The notes beneath the pieces were generated by a model that was given only the letters and a program-made list of their open reading frames with translations, had not been told where the DNA came from and ran no database searches. From Clitopilus passeckerianus (Eukaryota > Basidiomycota > Agaricomycetes > Agaricales > Entolomataceae): DNA of 64,000 nucleotides. Location of the stretch: positions 496,001 through 560,000 of the forward strand of contig CALYLX010000157.1 in assembly GCA_944990035.1 (NCBI GenBank), written 5' to 3'. Within the stretch, counting starts at the first letter, position 1. Each line of letters starts with the position of its first letter. Shown piece after piece: positions 13,437-25,653 of the stretch. The position numbers were made by a program, and so were the translations under genes.

Positions 13437-14222
13437 GCTGTAAAAAACGCGGTCAGAATACTGCTGAAGTGGCAATCGTAGAAGTGGTTCGATTAAAGGA
13501 CGCGCCAACACGACCGTGTTTTGCTTGCTCGTCAAGCAAGACCATTGGCGGATACGCGTTCGATATGAAGCTCGAAGTTGGTGCGTTCTACTCACATGGA
13601 AGATTAAAGAAAAAAAGAGGAAGAGATGGTCGTTCAAGGAGGTGACGGAACACAAGTCAAGAAAATGAGGCCACGCTCGGGCAAAGGGTGAATGTGAATT
13701 TCTAAACTCCGCTTTGGGCTCAGCCTGGCGCGTGCACACCACGCGCTAAACACGCCCTCCCCAACTTGATCAATTCTATAGACCCTTGCCATGAGTTTAG
13801 ACCGATAACGCGTCGGCAAATGGCAGCTCGACAAGAATTTACACCCATAAATACATATCGACGTCCTACAGCTAGGTGGTCGATTCTGTTCAAAACGATT
13901 CCGTAGGCTTCATGATGAATGCTCTCGTTTTTGTTGTTTCTGGAATGGAACTTGTTCGGCAGTGCAGCACGCTCATATCCCTAGGACTCAGGCGAGGTGA
14001 AGTTGAGCTGCAAACGAAGTAGATCATCTCAACTCCCTGAGCCGAAGCACGTTTTCTAAACAAGCCTCTTTTTTGACTAATTAAAACCGGATGGTGAATA
14101 TAAAACAACTGGAGCCGAAAAAGCCATGGTAGCAAGTGGTAAAAGTGTGCAAAGTCCGTGCCCATGTCCAACATACAAATGAGAGAGTCCACGAAAGAAA
14201 ATGAATCCATCCTTGCATCGAA
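13437..14222. other. Intergenic: tubulin promoter and 3' end of membrane-protein gene
   Basis: About 0.8 kb between the tubulin ATG and the stop of the next minus-strand gene. Pyrimidine-rich on the template near 13600-13640, typical of highly expressed fungal promoters. No gene recognised. Confidence 0.4.
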
Positions 14223-16901
14223 TCACGAGTCGTAAGGTGTCCTCCAAGGTGGATACCCCACAGCTGCCTGATAAGCAACGTAAGACGAAGACGACGAATC
14301 AGTAGTCTCCCTCTGGCGTCCCTTCCCCAACAAAGACTGCATCGCATCATCCCTTCCCATTCCCACCCTCTCAGTCCCAGATTCATCAGCAACAATCGCT
14401 CCCGTCCGTCTATCCAGGCGGAATCGCAGGCCGCTAAGCTTCTGTTCGAGCGTCTTCTCGTCGTCATATGGCAGTAAGAGTTCGCCAAAGCCAGAGCGCG
14501 ATGTCAGAGCGGTGATCGATGCAATACTGCCTGGAGGTGCCGCCAAAAGGAGTTTTCTTCTTTCTGGCTGGTGGAGGGTCTGAACGACAAGGCCGACCAC
14601 GCCAACGATCATGAGGAAGATGCCGAGAATGTTTCCAGGAAGAGGGCTGAAGAAGGGCAAAGTATGAGTCCCAGAAAGCGCAAACAGGAGAGAATCACGT
14701 ACTCGATCCAGAGTACGGGGAGGATAGACGTCATCTGGGAAGGAAGAGTGTCGTTGACGTTCACGAAGTAAATTGACTTTGCGAGTAAGGATAGGTGTTG
14801 TTTCTTTGCACCAACACTGATAAGCTACGGGCATTACTCAGACGATTGTCAACGTACATAAACAATGCTCGTGCAATCCAACAAGCCATTGGCCTTATCG
14901 AATGTGGCTTGGAGACCATCAGGCTGTTGCTGAGCAAGCCTGAAGATAGCGCCAGAGACACTGGAACCAGTCGTGACCGCCCGTGCTTGGATGAAGGTAT
15001 CGGGGTTGCTCGGGAATACGACGCTGAGCATGACCAATAAGAAAGATTGCCACAGGCGAGAGAGCGAAAACACACACCCATTGAATGCCCTTCCATTCAA
15101 GGAACCGCCCGTAACGTTGTTCTGCGGCACATAGGTACCAATTTCTTCAACATTATACAAGCTGAGGTCCGTCAACTTCGCCGACGCCATGACATTAAAC
15201 GCTTTTATCGAAGAGTTGCAGAATACAGCCTTGGCTTCTGGGCTGCTATCCGATTTGGAATGGAAGAACCTGTCTGCATATCAGATAGTGGCTGTATGCA
15301 TGATAAATATTCTCTCACCAGAACATCACAGGCTGAAACTGGATATCCTCACTAGTACCCGAGCACGGAACGTTTTGTACGCCATATTGAAGAGAGGAGG
15401 CCTGCCTCGGGGCGTCAGACCCAGAAATGAAAAGAAGCCGAACCCACTTACATTGGGGCTGAATGCAACATTGACACTGCACCCTTCTACCGACTTCCAC
15501 GTAAAAGATAGTTGACCATTCGGTAAACTCTGCTGGGATGATTCCGCAGGATTTGCGCAATTCGTCGCAGATTGGATCCCTGTGGTGTTCACTTGCATTG
15601 TTCCATTGAGCCCGGAGTTGGCAGGGAACTGGAGAGTGCAGATATGGTGTCAACAAGGTCCGGCATAAGAAGGCGGTGGTGAGACTAACCGTGAACTCCG
15701 CAGTTGCCCAACCTCCACTCACAAACGGAGGGTCTGATAGCTTGTGGAAGACAGCAGCATCCGCGAAGCCAGCCGCCGCCACGAACGCATTAAGGTCATT
15801 CACGTCAGGGGCCAATCCAATAGACTGTGTGCCGGTGACGTTGCTGTCTGTTGTCCAGGTAAGCCACAGCAGTTGGGCTCCTAAGGCAAACATACATTGT
15901 ACCAAGGATCTTTGCCGCAGTTGAAAGACGGATCCAGCTAAACCGGGGAGATTACATATATAATCGTGCAAATTCAGTACTAGTAGAACCCCACCTAAAG
16001 GTTGGAACGCGAATGAAACCGATGCCACTAAAGCCGACCAGAAAACGAGGTTATGCCTGTAGAAACGTGCCCGGAATATGGACAGAAATGGGCTGAAATC
16101 TAGCGTTGAGGAATTGACGAAAAGAGGTCATGTATTGAAGGGCTGTACCCGAGAGCTACCTGTGACCTGGTCAGCATTTGCTTGAAGGTTGAATGGATCC
16201 AAGCTCACATAATCCAGAAGAAGACTCTGTTCTGCTGGGGCACTCCCTTTCCATAGGACAATATAGGGCTGCGTAAGTTATGAGCCAAGTTGACACCGGA
16301 GTGGCCATGAGGAAAATACTGACTTGAAACCACCTAAGCATCCAGTCGAGTTCTCTGAACAGTAGAGCCACCGGTGCCACTATCCTGAACAAAGGTTTGA
16401 GTCATCCTCTTGTGAGTTTATTGACGAGATTCATACAAGGAAGGTATCACAGACTAATAGAGGGGTGAGCCCAGGAAGTCAATCCAGAACCAAAGATACT
16501 GACCAACAAGAATTGAGGGGTCACTATTCCCTGAAAGACGTTATCATTCGGCACCAAGAAACCTACAAGCTACATTCAACAGTCGAGAAAGCAGGATTGA
16601 AATTGGAGAGACGCACCGCCTCTGCTCTTCGATATACTGGCAGCAGCCTCTAAAGCCACACCCAAGCAGAATAGAAGCAAGGGTGTGCCAATCGCCACTG
16701 GCCATTGAAGGAGAAGGCTTTCCTGCAATCATCGGAAGGAGGTTAAAATATGCTTGCACAATCGTGTGCGGGATCACTCACGTATCTAGGTGGTCGTCTC
16801 CCGTATTTGACAGCTGAAGGTATTAGGTGCGTGGATTCACGGAAGCTACTCGTTGCCTCCGATTTCCTATGCTCCACTGTATTATGCAGCGAGGGATCCA
16901 T
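14223..16901 (-). CDS. Multi-pass fungal membrane protein, 15 exons, function unknown
   Basis: Exons: 16782-16901, 16617-16722, 16504-16562, 16437-16453, 16324-16384, 16160-16268, 15995-16099, 15896-15937, 15690-15847, 15452-15628, 15319-15401, 15078-15269, 14858-15023, 14703-14776, 14223-14646. The coding length is 1893 nt, so 630 aa. The product starts MDPSLHNTVE. Membrane helices are visible at about 45-65 (LLLQWPVAIGTPLLLFCLGV), 85-105 (around IPSLIVAPVALLFRELDWML), about 175-195 (LVFWSALVASVSFAFQPLAG) and near the C-terminus (GNILGIFLMIVGVVGLVVQT). A central extracytoplasmic region of about 300 residues has several NxT/S sites and cysteines. The cytosolic tail has Asp/Glu/Lys-rich segments. 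The layout resembles one repeat of the large fungal DUF3433 membrane proteins, but I cannot confirm that by eye. The 17-nt fourth exon and the acceptor of exon 14 (CAAAG) are the least certain parts. Confidence 0.75.
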
Positions 16902-17218
16902 GACCCGAGTCTCTCAGAGGTGCTGGCGACGTATGAAGTAAAGTCTAAGAGTGGTGTAATGGACTCATGTCGTTGGCAAGGCAGATGGGCGTATCGCGGC
17001 GGTGTCAACTGTGTCACTTCCCCGGGAACAGCGTTGAGAAGCTTCTGATAGTGATGATCTTGGGTCAACATGAGGGTGCGGCATAGCCACAACGTCAATA
17101 CAACTTCACAAGTTTTGCTACCATGTCACTAAGTATGCTTTCAGCATCTCTATCGGATTCCTTGTAGTCTGATACAAAAGTAATGGTAGACAGACAGGCT
17201 ATGTGAAAATAACAACTG
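16902..17218. other. Intergenic, promoter of membrane-protein gene
   Basis: About 320 bp between the start of the 15-exon gene and the stop of the next gene upstream. Nothing further recognised. A frame on the minus strand (16823-17098) overlaps the first exon out of register and is treated as a shadow. Confidence 0.35.
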
Positions 17219-19032
17219 CTAGTCATCGTCAGATTGTCCAAAGTCGGAATCAGAATAATCTTCCTCAACCTCCGAGTCGCGCTTGCCAGCAGCAGTTGGC
17301 TTCATGTCGTTAGGATCCCATTCGTTTTCATCGACGGTGCTTTCAAGATCTGGTTCGGGAACGGGAGGGGGGGTTGGTAGCGGCTTTTGCTGCCTGATTG
17401 GCCGTTCTGATTCCCTCATAGCTCGTTGGTCGTCTATGGAAGGCCCTGCAATCATCGAACGCCAAACGTCAAAAATCAAACTACAGACGAAAATCAACAT
17501 CACGGTCAACCACAATGAAGATCTGAAAAGTACTAACGGCGCTTCGTTGCCCGCACACCAACCATGGTTTTCACGGCGCAGTATTCTTTCAGCAACGCTG
17601 GGGATATCTTCTGACGCTAGGTTCGTTTGCATCAACCTCCTGTAGAGAAATTGGACATCGACAACGTAGACGGGAGCGTAAGTCCGCGAATTGATCGAAG
17701 TAGGCGACGATTGTGGTCTTTCTGGTGGAGCGGATCTCTGGTTATGCTTTCTACCCGGCGACCGCGACCTTGAGCGCGAACGATAACGGCGTTGGTTGTA
17801 ATCGTCATAACGACCTCTGTACCCATCTTTGGAGGAGCTTGGATGCTCATTCTTGGGCTATAGCTATGTTAAAAACGACACTTTCATGATAAATGGACAC
17901 GACAATACCTGGTATACACTGGGCTCGACGAGCAGGCTTTTGATCCCAGACTGCCAGGTGGAGACGTCTACTTTGTAATTCTTAAGGATGTTGAGTGACC
18001 GTTCTTGGTCAAACGTGAGCAGAATCATTGGGCCGTCGTCGCTGACTTTGAGGAGTTCCTGCAACCGTTCTTGAATCTCTGGATCACGCTGATCAATCGT
18101 TGTCCCATATTCGAACTTTCTTTGTTTAACCTGTCGAAGCTTTAGCCGGGAAATATCCAACAGGCGACGCAGAAGCATACCGCTTGTGCTCCTAATCCAA
18201 GATATTTATTCTGCGTGAATATGACATGCAAAGCAGAATCAGGTTTATACTGCAAATCGGAAGGGGTGGCCTCAGCAAAACCCCAATCGAGGATCATGGG
18301 TCTTTCCGTTCTTTCCCTGCTAGAGCGTGTATCATTCTTGAACGCGTTGAACGTAAAGGTGCAAACACGGCAAGAATAGGTCCACGGTTGGCTTCCAAGG
18401 GAGAACTTTGGGAAATCGATGTCGGAGCGCAAAACGTGATAGAGAAGGCTGCTTTGATGTGAGGTTCACAAAAGTTAACGGAGAACTGGACCACCCACCG
18501 ACAATGTTCAAAGAAAGCTCGACCACCATCCGATTTGGACCCAGGCAGGTAGCCTTTGTTTGCCCGACTGGTATCGCCGGATTTGCCTGCTTTGGGCTGA
18601 AGGTCGGACAGCTTATTGGCCAGTTCAGCTGCAGTTGGAAAGGATATTGGAGAAAGTGAATCAAAGTCCCGCGGCAGCAGATACTGTCCTCTGGGTCGTT
18701 CCCGTGGAAAATCCAGTAGTGTTCTCATCTGATTGTCCGTAACAAGTAAATGCGAACTTCCAGATGACTTGATACCTGTCGGCACTTTGAGCACTCAAGT
18801 AGCATGATCTTCGGTAGTACACACCTAGAATGAGCTCTACAGGACCCTTTGAGTCCACATTGCGGGGTCGTAAGCGAGATGCATCCCCAGCTATCCGGTT
18901 GGCAAGCCTTTTCTGGTCGAAATCTTGTCGTTCCCTACAATCTCGGTAAGACCACCTGAGTCATTGAGAATACACCGATACCTACGATATCGAGGGATTG
19001 AATCCGCCAACTTGCCAGTACCTCGTGGACAT
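17219..19032 (-). CDS. Conserved 512-aa protein of unknown function, RS-rich with acidic tail
   Basis: Seven exons (18986-19032, 18825-18955, 18499-18784, 18181-18451, 17909-18130, 17538-17857, 17219-17480) give 512 aa. The N-terminus is MSTRYWQVGGFNPSISWSYR, with a basic helical stretch after it (QKRLANRIAGDASRLRPRN). The middle has a CxxC-type pair (YSCRVCTFTFNAFKNDTR), a conserved-looking patch ILDWGFAEATPSDLQ, and ILLTFDQERSLNILKNYKVD. A run of Arg/Ser repeats follows (RYRSRSRSRSPGRK), then VYVVDVQFLYRRLM and GWCAGNEAP. The tail is acidic (EVEEDYSDSDFGQSDDD). An RS stretch with an acidic tail suggests a nuclear, RNA-related role. The spaced acidic motifs (LDWGFAE ... TFDQ ... GWCAGNE) could be a remote DEDD-exonuclease-like fold, but that is a guess. 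Phases agree across all six introns, so the gene model is firmer than the function. Confidence 0.72.
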
Positions 19033-19405
19033 GGCGAAGTGGAAGAATTGACGCACATCATGGTTCGGATGAGGGCCCAGGTGCGAAACGCAGCAAGTGT
19101 TCCATTCCCCAAAAGGAAAGCGAGCAAGCTTTCGCCAAATCCACCACTATGTCCAATTTGAAGTCTTGTTGAAATATGGAAGAATTTTGCTAGAGGCTTG
19201 AGTTCATATTCTCTGTTCAACCTTCGGGGAGAAGAAAATCGGCCTCTAGGATTGGCGATACAAGGCAGCGTCTTTGAGATGACGAATTGTCTTGTCGCAA
19301 GGATACAACAAACCTCATGACCGCTTCAGGAAGGGAATTCAGGAAACTTCCTTTATTTATTCCTTATTCAATAGTTATGACGAGCTATATAACTGCGCGA
19401 CTTGT
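19033..19405. other. Intergenic
   Basis: About 370 bp: the promoter of the conserved 512-aa gene and the 3' untranslated region of the epimerase gene. AT-rich around 19350-19400. Nothing else recognised. Confidence 0.4.
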
Positions 19406-20661
19406 TTATTCGTATCTCTGTCTTTGCAAAGCATCAAAGTACCGACGTACAACCTCTTCAATCCCACCCTTGTCGACCACGAAACCGAGGTTCAATGCGT
19501 AGGTATTATCAAACCTAGACGGCCAAGATGATACCAACTCCCTGCTCTTTGGATCGTCTTCGAATTTCACAAGATTTACTGCTTCGTCGCCGCCTACAAG
19601 ATGCAAAGCCTGAAGCTCTTCCCTAACCGTCGCAGTGAATCCGGGGAGGCAGACTACCCTGGTAAACGCAACAAATTTATCGGCGTCTACGTCTTTGGCG
19701 ATGACCAAATTCTTTATCACGGTTGCCGCGCTTGTCAGCCATAGTGGTAAGCTTAGTTCGGGGGAGTCAACGGAGTCGCCGATAGGACAGATTGACTCCT
19801 GCCCATTAAGAGGCTCGCGAATGATCCCTTTTCCATGTTTAACCAGCGTTTGAGCAAAATCTCGGATGGAATTACCTGATATAAAGGAAGAAGCGGCTGC
19901 TGCAGGCGCTCCAGGTCTAACAATTACTGTTGGAAGGCGTAGGATTCGTCCATCTACGTAGCCTTTCCTCGTATACTCGTTGATGAGTAGCTCGGACATC
20001 AGTTTGGTGGCTCCATACGTGCCCTGTGGGGTGGCTATCGTGAAGGGCCCAACGATATCAGGCTGCATTTGGGTTTCGTGGATGTCAGTCTCATTGTGGA
20101 CATCTAGTTTTGTTTAACCTTACCAATGGGCCCCCATAGACAGCAAGGGAAGAGGTAAAGATGAATTTGATGGGTGCAGAGCGTTTGCCATTGAATTTCT
20201 TGGTCGCTTCAAGTAGGTTGCGTACCGAGTCAAAGTTCACCTGAGTTGAGTAATTCAGAAGGTAGCCACGCCGAACATCCAGGTTTAGTGCCTGCCTTCA
20301 TTCCCAGATCAAAGTTATCTTCTGCGCCTCGAGACATGATTCCATGAAGGCAGTAGATTATATCCGGGACGCCGTGAGAAGTAGTAAACAGGCGTTCAAC
20401 TTCACGCTCATCTGTCAAGCTTGCCTGAACAAAAATTGTTTGTGCGTTGCACTGTATAGCTGGCGCATTGACGTCGCTCAGAATTAGCCGAGGTTTAATA
20501 GAGGTTGGGGTATTTTCGAGGGCTTGGACCAGCTACAGGTCGATCAGAACTCCGATCTCTGCAATGTAGTCCGCCAATCGTACCAACGTCCCCAGATAAC
20601 CAGCAGCACCTGTGATGAGGATTACGCTGGAGTTTACTGAGGTAGATCCTGAAGATGACAT
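19406..20661 (-). CDS. NAD-dependent epimerase/dehydrogenase, DenD-like (D-erythronate dehydrogenase family)
   Basis: Five exons (20584-20661, 20296-20532, 20124-20240, 19876-20062, 19406-19827) give 346 aa. It is an extended short-chain dehydrogenase: the Rossmann motif GAAGYLG starts at residue 18, IIYCLHGIMSRGAEDNFDLG follows the third strand, FTSSLAVYGG supplies the catalytic Ser/Thr, and YGATK gives Tyr160 and Lys164. The stretch RLPTVIVRPGAPAAAASSFI and the IIREPLNGQ motif are typical of the DenD/UDP-glucose-epimerase-like subgroup that oxidises four-carbon sugar acids. Substrate is inferred from family only. Intron 2 (20241-20295) begins with GC instead of GT but otherwise keeps the frame and joins DLGMK to VNFDSV exactly as expected. 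The last intron (19828-19875, 48 nt) is in frame and easily missed. Confidence 0.88.
20241..20295 (-). other. GC-AG intron in the epimerase gene
   Basis: On the minus strand the donor reads AAG|GCAGGC and the acceptor CAACTCAG|GTG. No GT donor nearby restores the frame, whereas GC-AG splicing joins two conserved segments in phase 0. About one percent of fungal introns use GC donors. Confidence 0.65.
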
Positions 20662-23600
20662 GACGATCGTAAGAAAGATACCTCGACGCCGCCGGCTTGA
20701 CTTGCATCTGCCGATCGCAGATCAATCTTGACACCTACCCGCAAGCAAAAAGGTAAAAGATTTCTGGCTGGCTCATCTTGAGCCTGTTACTCAGTGTTAC
20801 ATGAAGAGAAAGAGATATGTCGAGGCATTCCCTAGAGATTGAAATATGTGCGAGTTCATGGATGCCGCCGGTTGGATTGGCATTATGCAGTCATTCCGGT
20901 TAACAAACGTATGTCATTGTCAATCCTGCTGTAAATCATCTCCGATTTTGGCATTATCCCTGAGATCTTCGACTCCAATCTTGGATAGCAAGCTTGACTC
21001 GAACGTGAATTCGATCGACCCAGTGGTTTGACTTGGTGCAGCCCCGAGGGAATAAGGTCTATATGTGGATTGAAATTTTCGTCCGACTGGAACGAGCCGC
21101 CCATGCTCGCGTGCCTCGCAATGTGGTACCAAGCCACGAGTTAAATACGAATGTGTGCGGTTCAGCTTTCTGCCTCAAACCCTGGGTCGGACACGGGCGG
21201 TTCCTGTTCACTTCAAGAGCATGTGGGGTATCTCCGTTTATGCTTAAAAGTTTATGTCGACGAAGCCTAAAAGTATATTTATTCGTCGTGCTAGAATTGA
21301 CGAGCAAGCGAAGCTTGAAATAACTTATGCAATACTTACGATTGTGATAGTCAGATCATGTAATAAGCATCATGGAAGGTTTATTTCGAGTCTTTCTCCT
21401 CATTGGCAGAGATGCGGATCTCTGCTCGAGTGCACATGGCTCGGAGCTGAGGTGTGAGGTAACGTTCCGATTCCGTTGAATATACTGAATGCCTATTCGC
21501 CTCGTTCCGTCCATAGTTACACATTTCATTCCGAATCTTTGACAGGACATTCAGGTCGGAGGCGGACCGGATCGCACTTCACTTCATTGCACCCGAGGTG
21601 CTATTCAACGGGCCACAGGCCCGAAGCATTTTTAGGTGGGCGTCCAGCAAGACGCACATGTATGTCGTAAACCTCGAGAGATACTCTTTCCATAAGTGGT
21701 GGACTTGCACTGAAGATCCCCCGGGTCAGAGGAGATCATAGCTTGGCCTTGCCAGTGAGAGTGATGTTCATCTCATGAAGTTTTCCTCCAGAGTGAAACG
21801 TACACTGTTTCCAGTGAATGACGTTTGACAGAGGCCAAGTATGTTCCCTGGGATGCCTACCTGCAATAATGCTATGAGGACCTCTATTGTCAGATAAAAC
21901 ATTATCTGTACAAACGGTTGCTTGTCGTTGTCGTCATAATCGAGGCGAAAATTCGGTCCCGAAGAAGAAAGACCTCAAAGTCGGCAGAAGTAGGCCCAAA
22001 CATTTTGGTTGTCAACGACCGTCGAGAGGCTGGCCCATTTCTAAACCGTCTGAAGCAGGCACACCCAGTCCCACAGGCACAATGACCTCGAGGAGCACAA
22101 GGATGTCCTTAATCAGTCTAGTTTATGGGATGGCTATGCCAAATCCGACATTGATCGTACACCTGTCCCTACACGTGGCGCGACGTCAGGGTACCCTATG
22201 ACATCATCTGCACCAGTTCAGTGTGGCGTTAGCGTTTTCGAACCACCTCCACCAAGGGACTGACAATTCTGCTGAGTGCGAATACAAAAGAATTCATTTG
22301 GATCGACGATGAGTTCGTCGGGAATTAATTATGGAGTGGAACAAGCAGGTGTGGCCTTAGCGTGTGCTGGGCAACCCTTACCGGCGGAGAACGGATAGCG
22401 ATCCCATTGAGTACCATATTTCCTCCAAAATATATCCAGTCTCCTGCGTTTCGAAATTCTATACAGTTTTTTGTAATGGAGGGCTGCAATCGTAGTCGCA
22501 GTGCCCCATGGCGCAACGTATCCATAGTCGTCATATTGAACTTCAAAGCCCGAGGAAACCAGCCAAGTTTTGGCGTCCGTAGAACAGATCAGCCTGAACG
22601 CACTTCCAAGGTTTGGGCGCAAATGCACCAGAGAACCGCAGGCTCTGTACTGTATTCGATTACATCGGATTACTCTGCAAGTCAGGGAACTTAGGTGCCC
22701 ACAAGGCGGAAAGATTTCAGTCGACACGGTGTCTTCGGCGGAATTTACATGTTTATTGAGGTTTCTCCGGGGTTGATGCGTTTCTTTCAAGCTATTTTTT
22801 CGAAAGCACTGGAAGTCTTAGCGCACAATGTCGCTGAGAAAATAGAGGACCGCTATTCAAATATTCACGAAGCGCACATTGTATGGGTGGCAGGCCAGTT
22901 CGAGTAATTCTCGAGGTGCATTTCGGAATGGGCATCGGTACAGCCTTCATAAATTAACGGGAAACCCTAACTCAACCGCCGGTATGTCAAAATTCGGGGA
23001 CCTGGTAGACGCCAGAACATAGCCTCATCACAAACACACCTTCAACTCGAGCTCTCAGTGATCATCCCCTCAACCTGATCCGTCAATGTCTACCCTGCTG
23101 TGGGATCTGCTGTTGATCGCGTCTATCATGATCGGGAGGACGTCGTGGACTGCGTTCCGAAACGACGTCGGGGCATTCACAATCAAGTGGAATCAAAGAA
23201 CCGGTCGCCTATCAACGTGTTTGTGGCTGGGTTCATCGCCATCAATCGCGAGGCTAGTACGAAGGTGGCGGTGTCTCTGTGGGTGAGCATAACTTCCAAT
23301 CGTCACTGGAGCGCTTCTTCTTGCACTGGCGAGGAGGAGAAGGTGATGTCAACTCGTGTTCATCGCCTGTGAAGCGATTTCATCAGGACGAAGTAAGAGC
23401 TAGGAGCCGGGAAAGTTGTTTACCGGTACATTCATGAAAGTTCACAGGCGTGACTCTTCCATGACGGACTGTGCGAACAGGTTCATCATACTGGGCTTGG
23501 AGGAATGATATAGATGAACATAAAGACGGCATGATATCAGACGCCAAAGTTGTCTATTTATTAAACCATTGTAGGAATTTCTGTCACAGTGTAGGATTGA

Positions 23601-25653
23601 TAAGGGGAAGCTCGGAACTTGATCGAGAAATCTCAGTGCGCAGTGAACTATCAATCCACTTTCATTCCGGCTACGCTGAAGACATTATTGGCGAACATTC
23701 ACCTGTTTAACGGGTGATCATGGCGGCAAGGGGAACAAAGATAGATGTTAAAGTCTCCTGCTGCGTAACAAACATCGTTCAAGCGCGCTTTATTCATTCA
23801 CTCGCGAATCTGTCCCGCGAACGCCATTCCTCACGTCAATGTAGAGGCCTCCATTCTCAACGTCAAGCCTCGCATTCAATGAACCTTTGGCGTGCGCAGT
23901 CACGGTCTTGGGCTCATCGAGAGCCGCGATAGTTCCCGTTCGCTGCGTGCCTCAGCATCAACGTTTACCGTTCATTTCGCTAAGTTCCCCACCCTCGTGA
24001 CATCGATTAGTGGGTTTACGCACCCCAGAAGAGGCTACATTGTCTCTCCCTCGCCTCATAGTCCTTTCTTGCAGAAGTCTGGTACTTCCACCGCCTCCGG
24101 CTCAGCCAGTACAAGGACATTCTGATACATCCTGACGTAAACCACGCTAGCCCAGTCACTGACGCAAGCGAAGGGGAATCTAGACCAAACATGATCCCTG
24201 AAACTGCCATCCCGTTCGTGCTAACGTATAGGTCGCACCCTAGTATTTGCAAATATGGTGGGGCTTTTGGGCCTACTTTGGTGAAATAGGGTTGCTTATG
24301 CTTTGCTTCCCTGTCAATCGTGTGTCTTCACCTCTTAAGTGATCTCGTACAGTGATGATTTGATCCCCACCTGTGCCGAGACCCTCAGATAATCACGGTT
24401 CCGGGGCTCTGGCGGAGGGCTTTTGTCTGCTTGTTTAGTGTTTGTCGGTTCCAGCAGCAGCTGAGCCGCTTTGACGAAGGGCTTTGTGCTTCCAGGGTGA
24501 CAGTTCATGTCACCGAGTGGCGAGAGCTAGAACTCGTGTGGGGAAAGGAATTCCGTACACTGTTGATAGGCCGCCAGTGCGCACATTGAAGGATCTCCAT
24601 GGACGAGTATCTGATTCTGGACGCATCGGAGATATCCTTCCATTGAGATAGGAACGGGCCTGAAAAGGTGGGCGTACGTCGGTCAAGCCTATGATCCACT
24701 GTTTTCGCAATCACCAATCACATATAGATGTGCGAGGAATGCTGGATCGGTAGATCTATAGAGAATACACACCACATAATTGATTAGTTTCTGGCAGGGA
24801 GCTCATTCAATTAAGATCGAAAATCAGAGAAAATCAATCTCGGAAGGGATTCTGGGCCTTCCATCCCGTCGATCGCATGGTCTTCTCTGTTGACGGGTGA
24901 TGCTCCCCGTACGCAGTCCATCTGCAATCTGGCAATACCGTTCGTACGGATCGCTGACAAGCCCACTGAACTATTCTATCACCACTGTAAGTGCGGGATT
25001 TGACCCCTCGGGAGCTGGTCGACGTGGATGAGGTACCGATACATTTCAAGCGGACTTGAATTGAGGAACAGACTGCTAACCCCGTTTCTATAATCGCGTC
25101 CACCCAAATCGCTGGAGCTGGATTGGTCTTCACCTCCACTTGTCGTTAAGGGTGCAAAGGTCTGGTTAAATAGTTTCTCATTGAGTACCCCGTCCATGAC
25201 GAGATGTGCAGCATGTCCACCGTGGCGACATATCGTAACCACCACATAATGTAATTCATCCCGGTCGTTGGATGCCAGATGGCCGGTTGGATCGCACGCT
25301 TCGTTTAAGTTTAGAGTGAATAGGCCGTGGTGTCGAAAGTACAAGAAAGGCTGTGTACTATAGTGACATAGAGAGAGGAAACTCGTGGCTAACTCGGGAG
25401 ATGGACGAAACTGCGGCGGTAGGATGGAACTGTCGGGTCGGAACGATTGAACTTGGAAGAAAGCCGAACTGGAGCGAGGATAAACAGTGGGCCGAAGGCA
25501 GTGAACCGGGTTCAGATTAGATGAGCTAAATGAACCTGTGTTTCGAACCGAGTGACCGTGAGAACGCTGAGCTTGAACCGACCCAGCCCAACCATTAGGA
25601 ACAATCGCTTGTTATGGTGGTGCTGACTTTCTCTGCCTTGTTTATAAACTGCC
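20662..25653. other. Gene-poor 5 kb between the epimerase and the Sfp1-like gene
   Basis: The ends should hold the promoters of the two flanking, divergent genes. In between I see only short frames without recognisable motifs. The longest, on the minus strand at 22329-22790 (153 codons) and 24979-25344 (121 codons), have no intron logic or family signature that I can read. They could be decayed genes or chance. No tRNA, terminal repeats or transposase found by eye. Confidence 0.4.
25643..25648 (+). promoter_or_regulatory. TATAAA close to the Sfp1-like gene start
   Basis: TATAAA lies only 6 bp before the first in-frame ATG (25654). If this is a working TATA box, transcription would begin near 25675 and translation at the next in-frame ATG, 25708. 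Confidence 0.4.
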
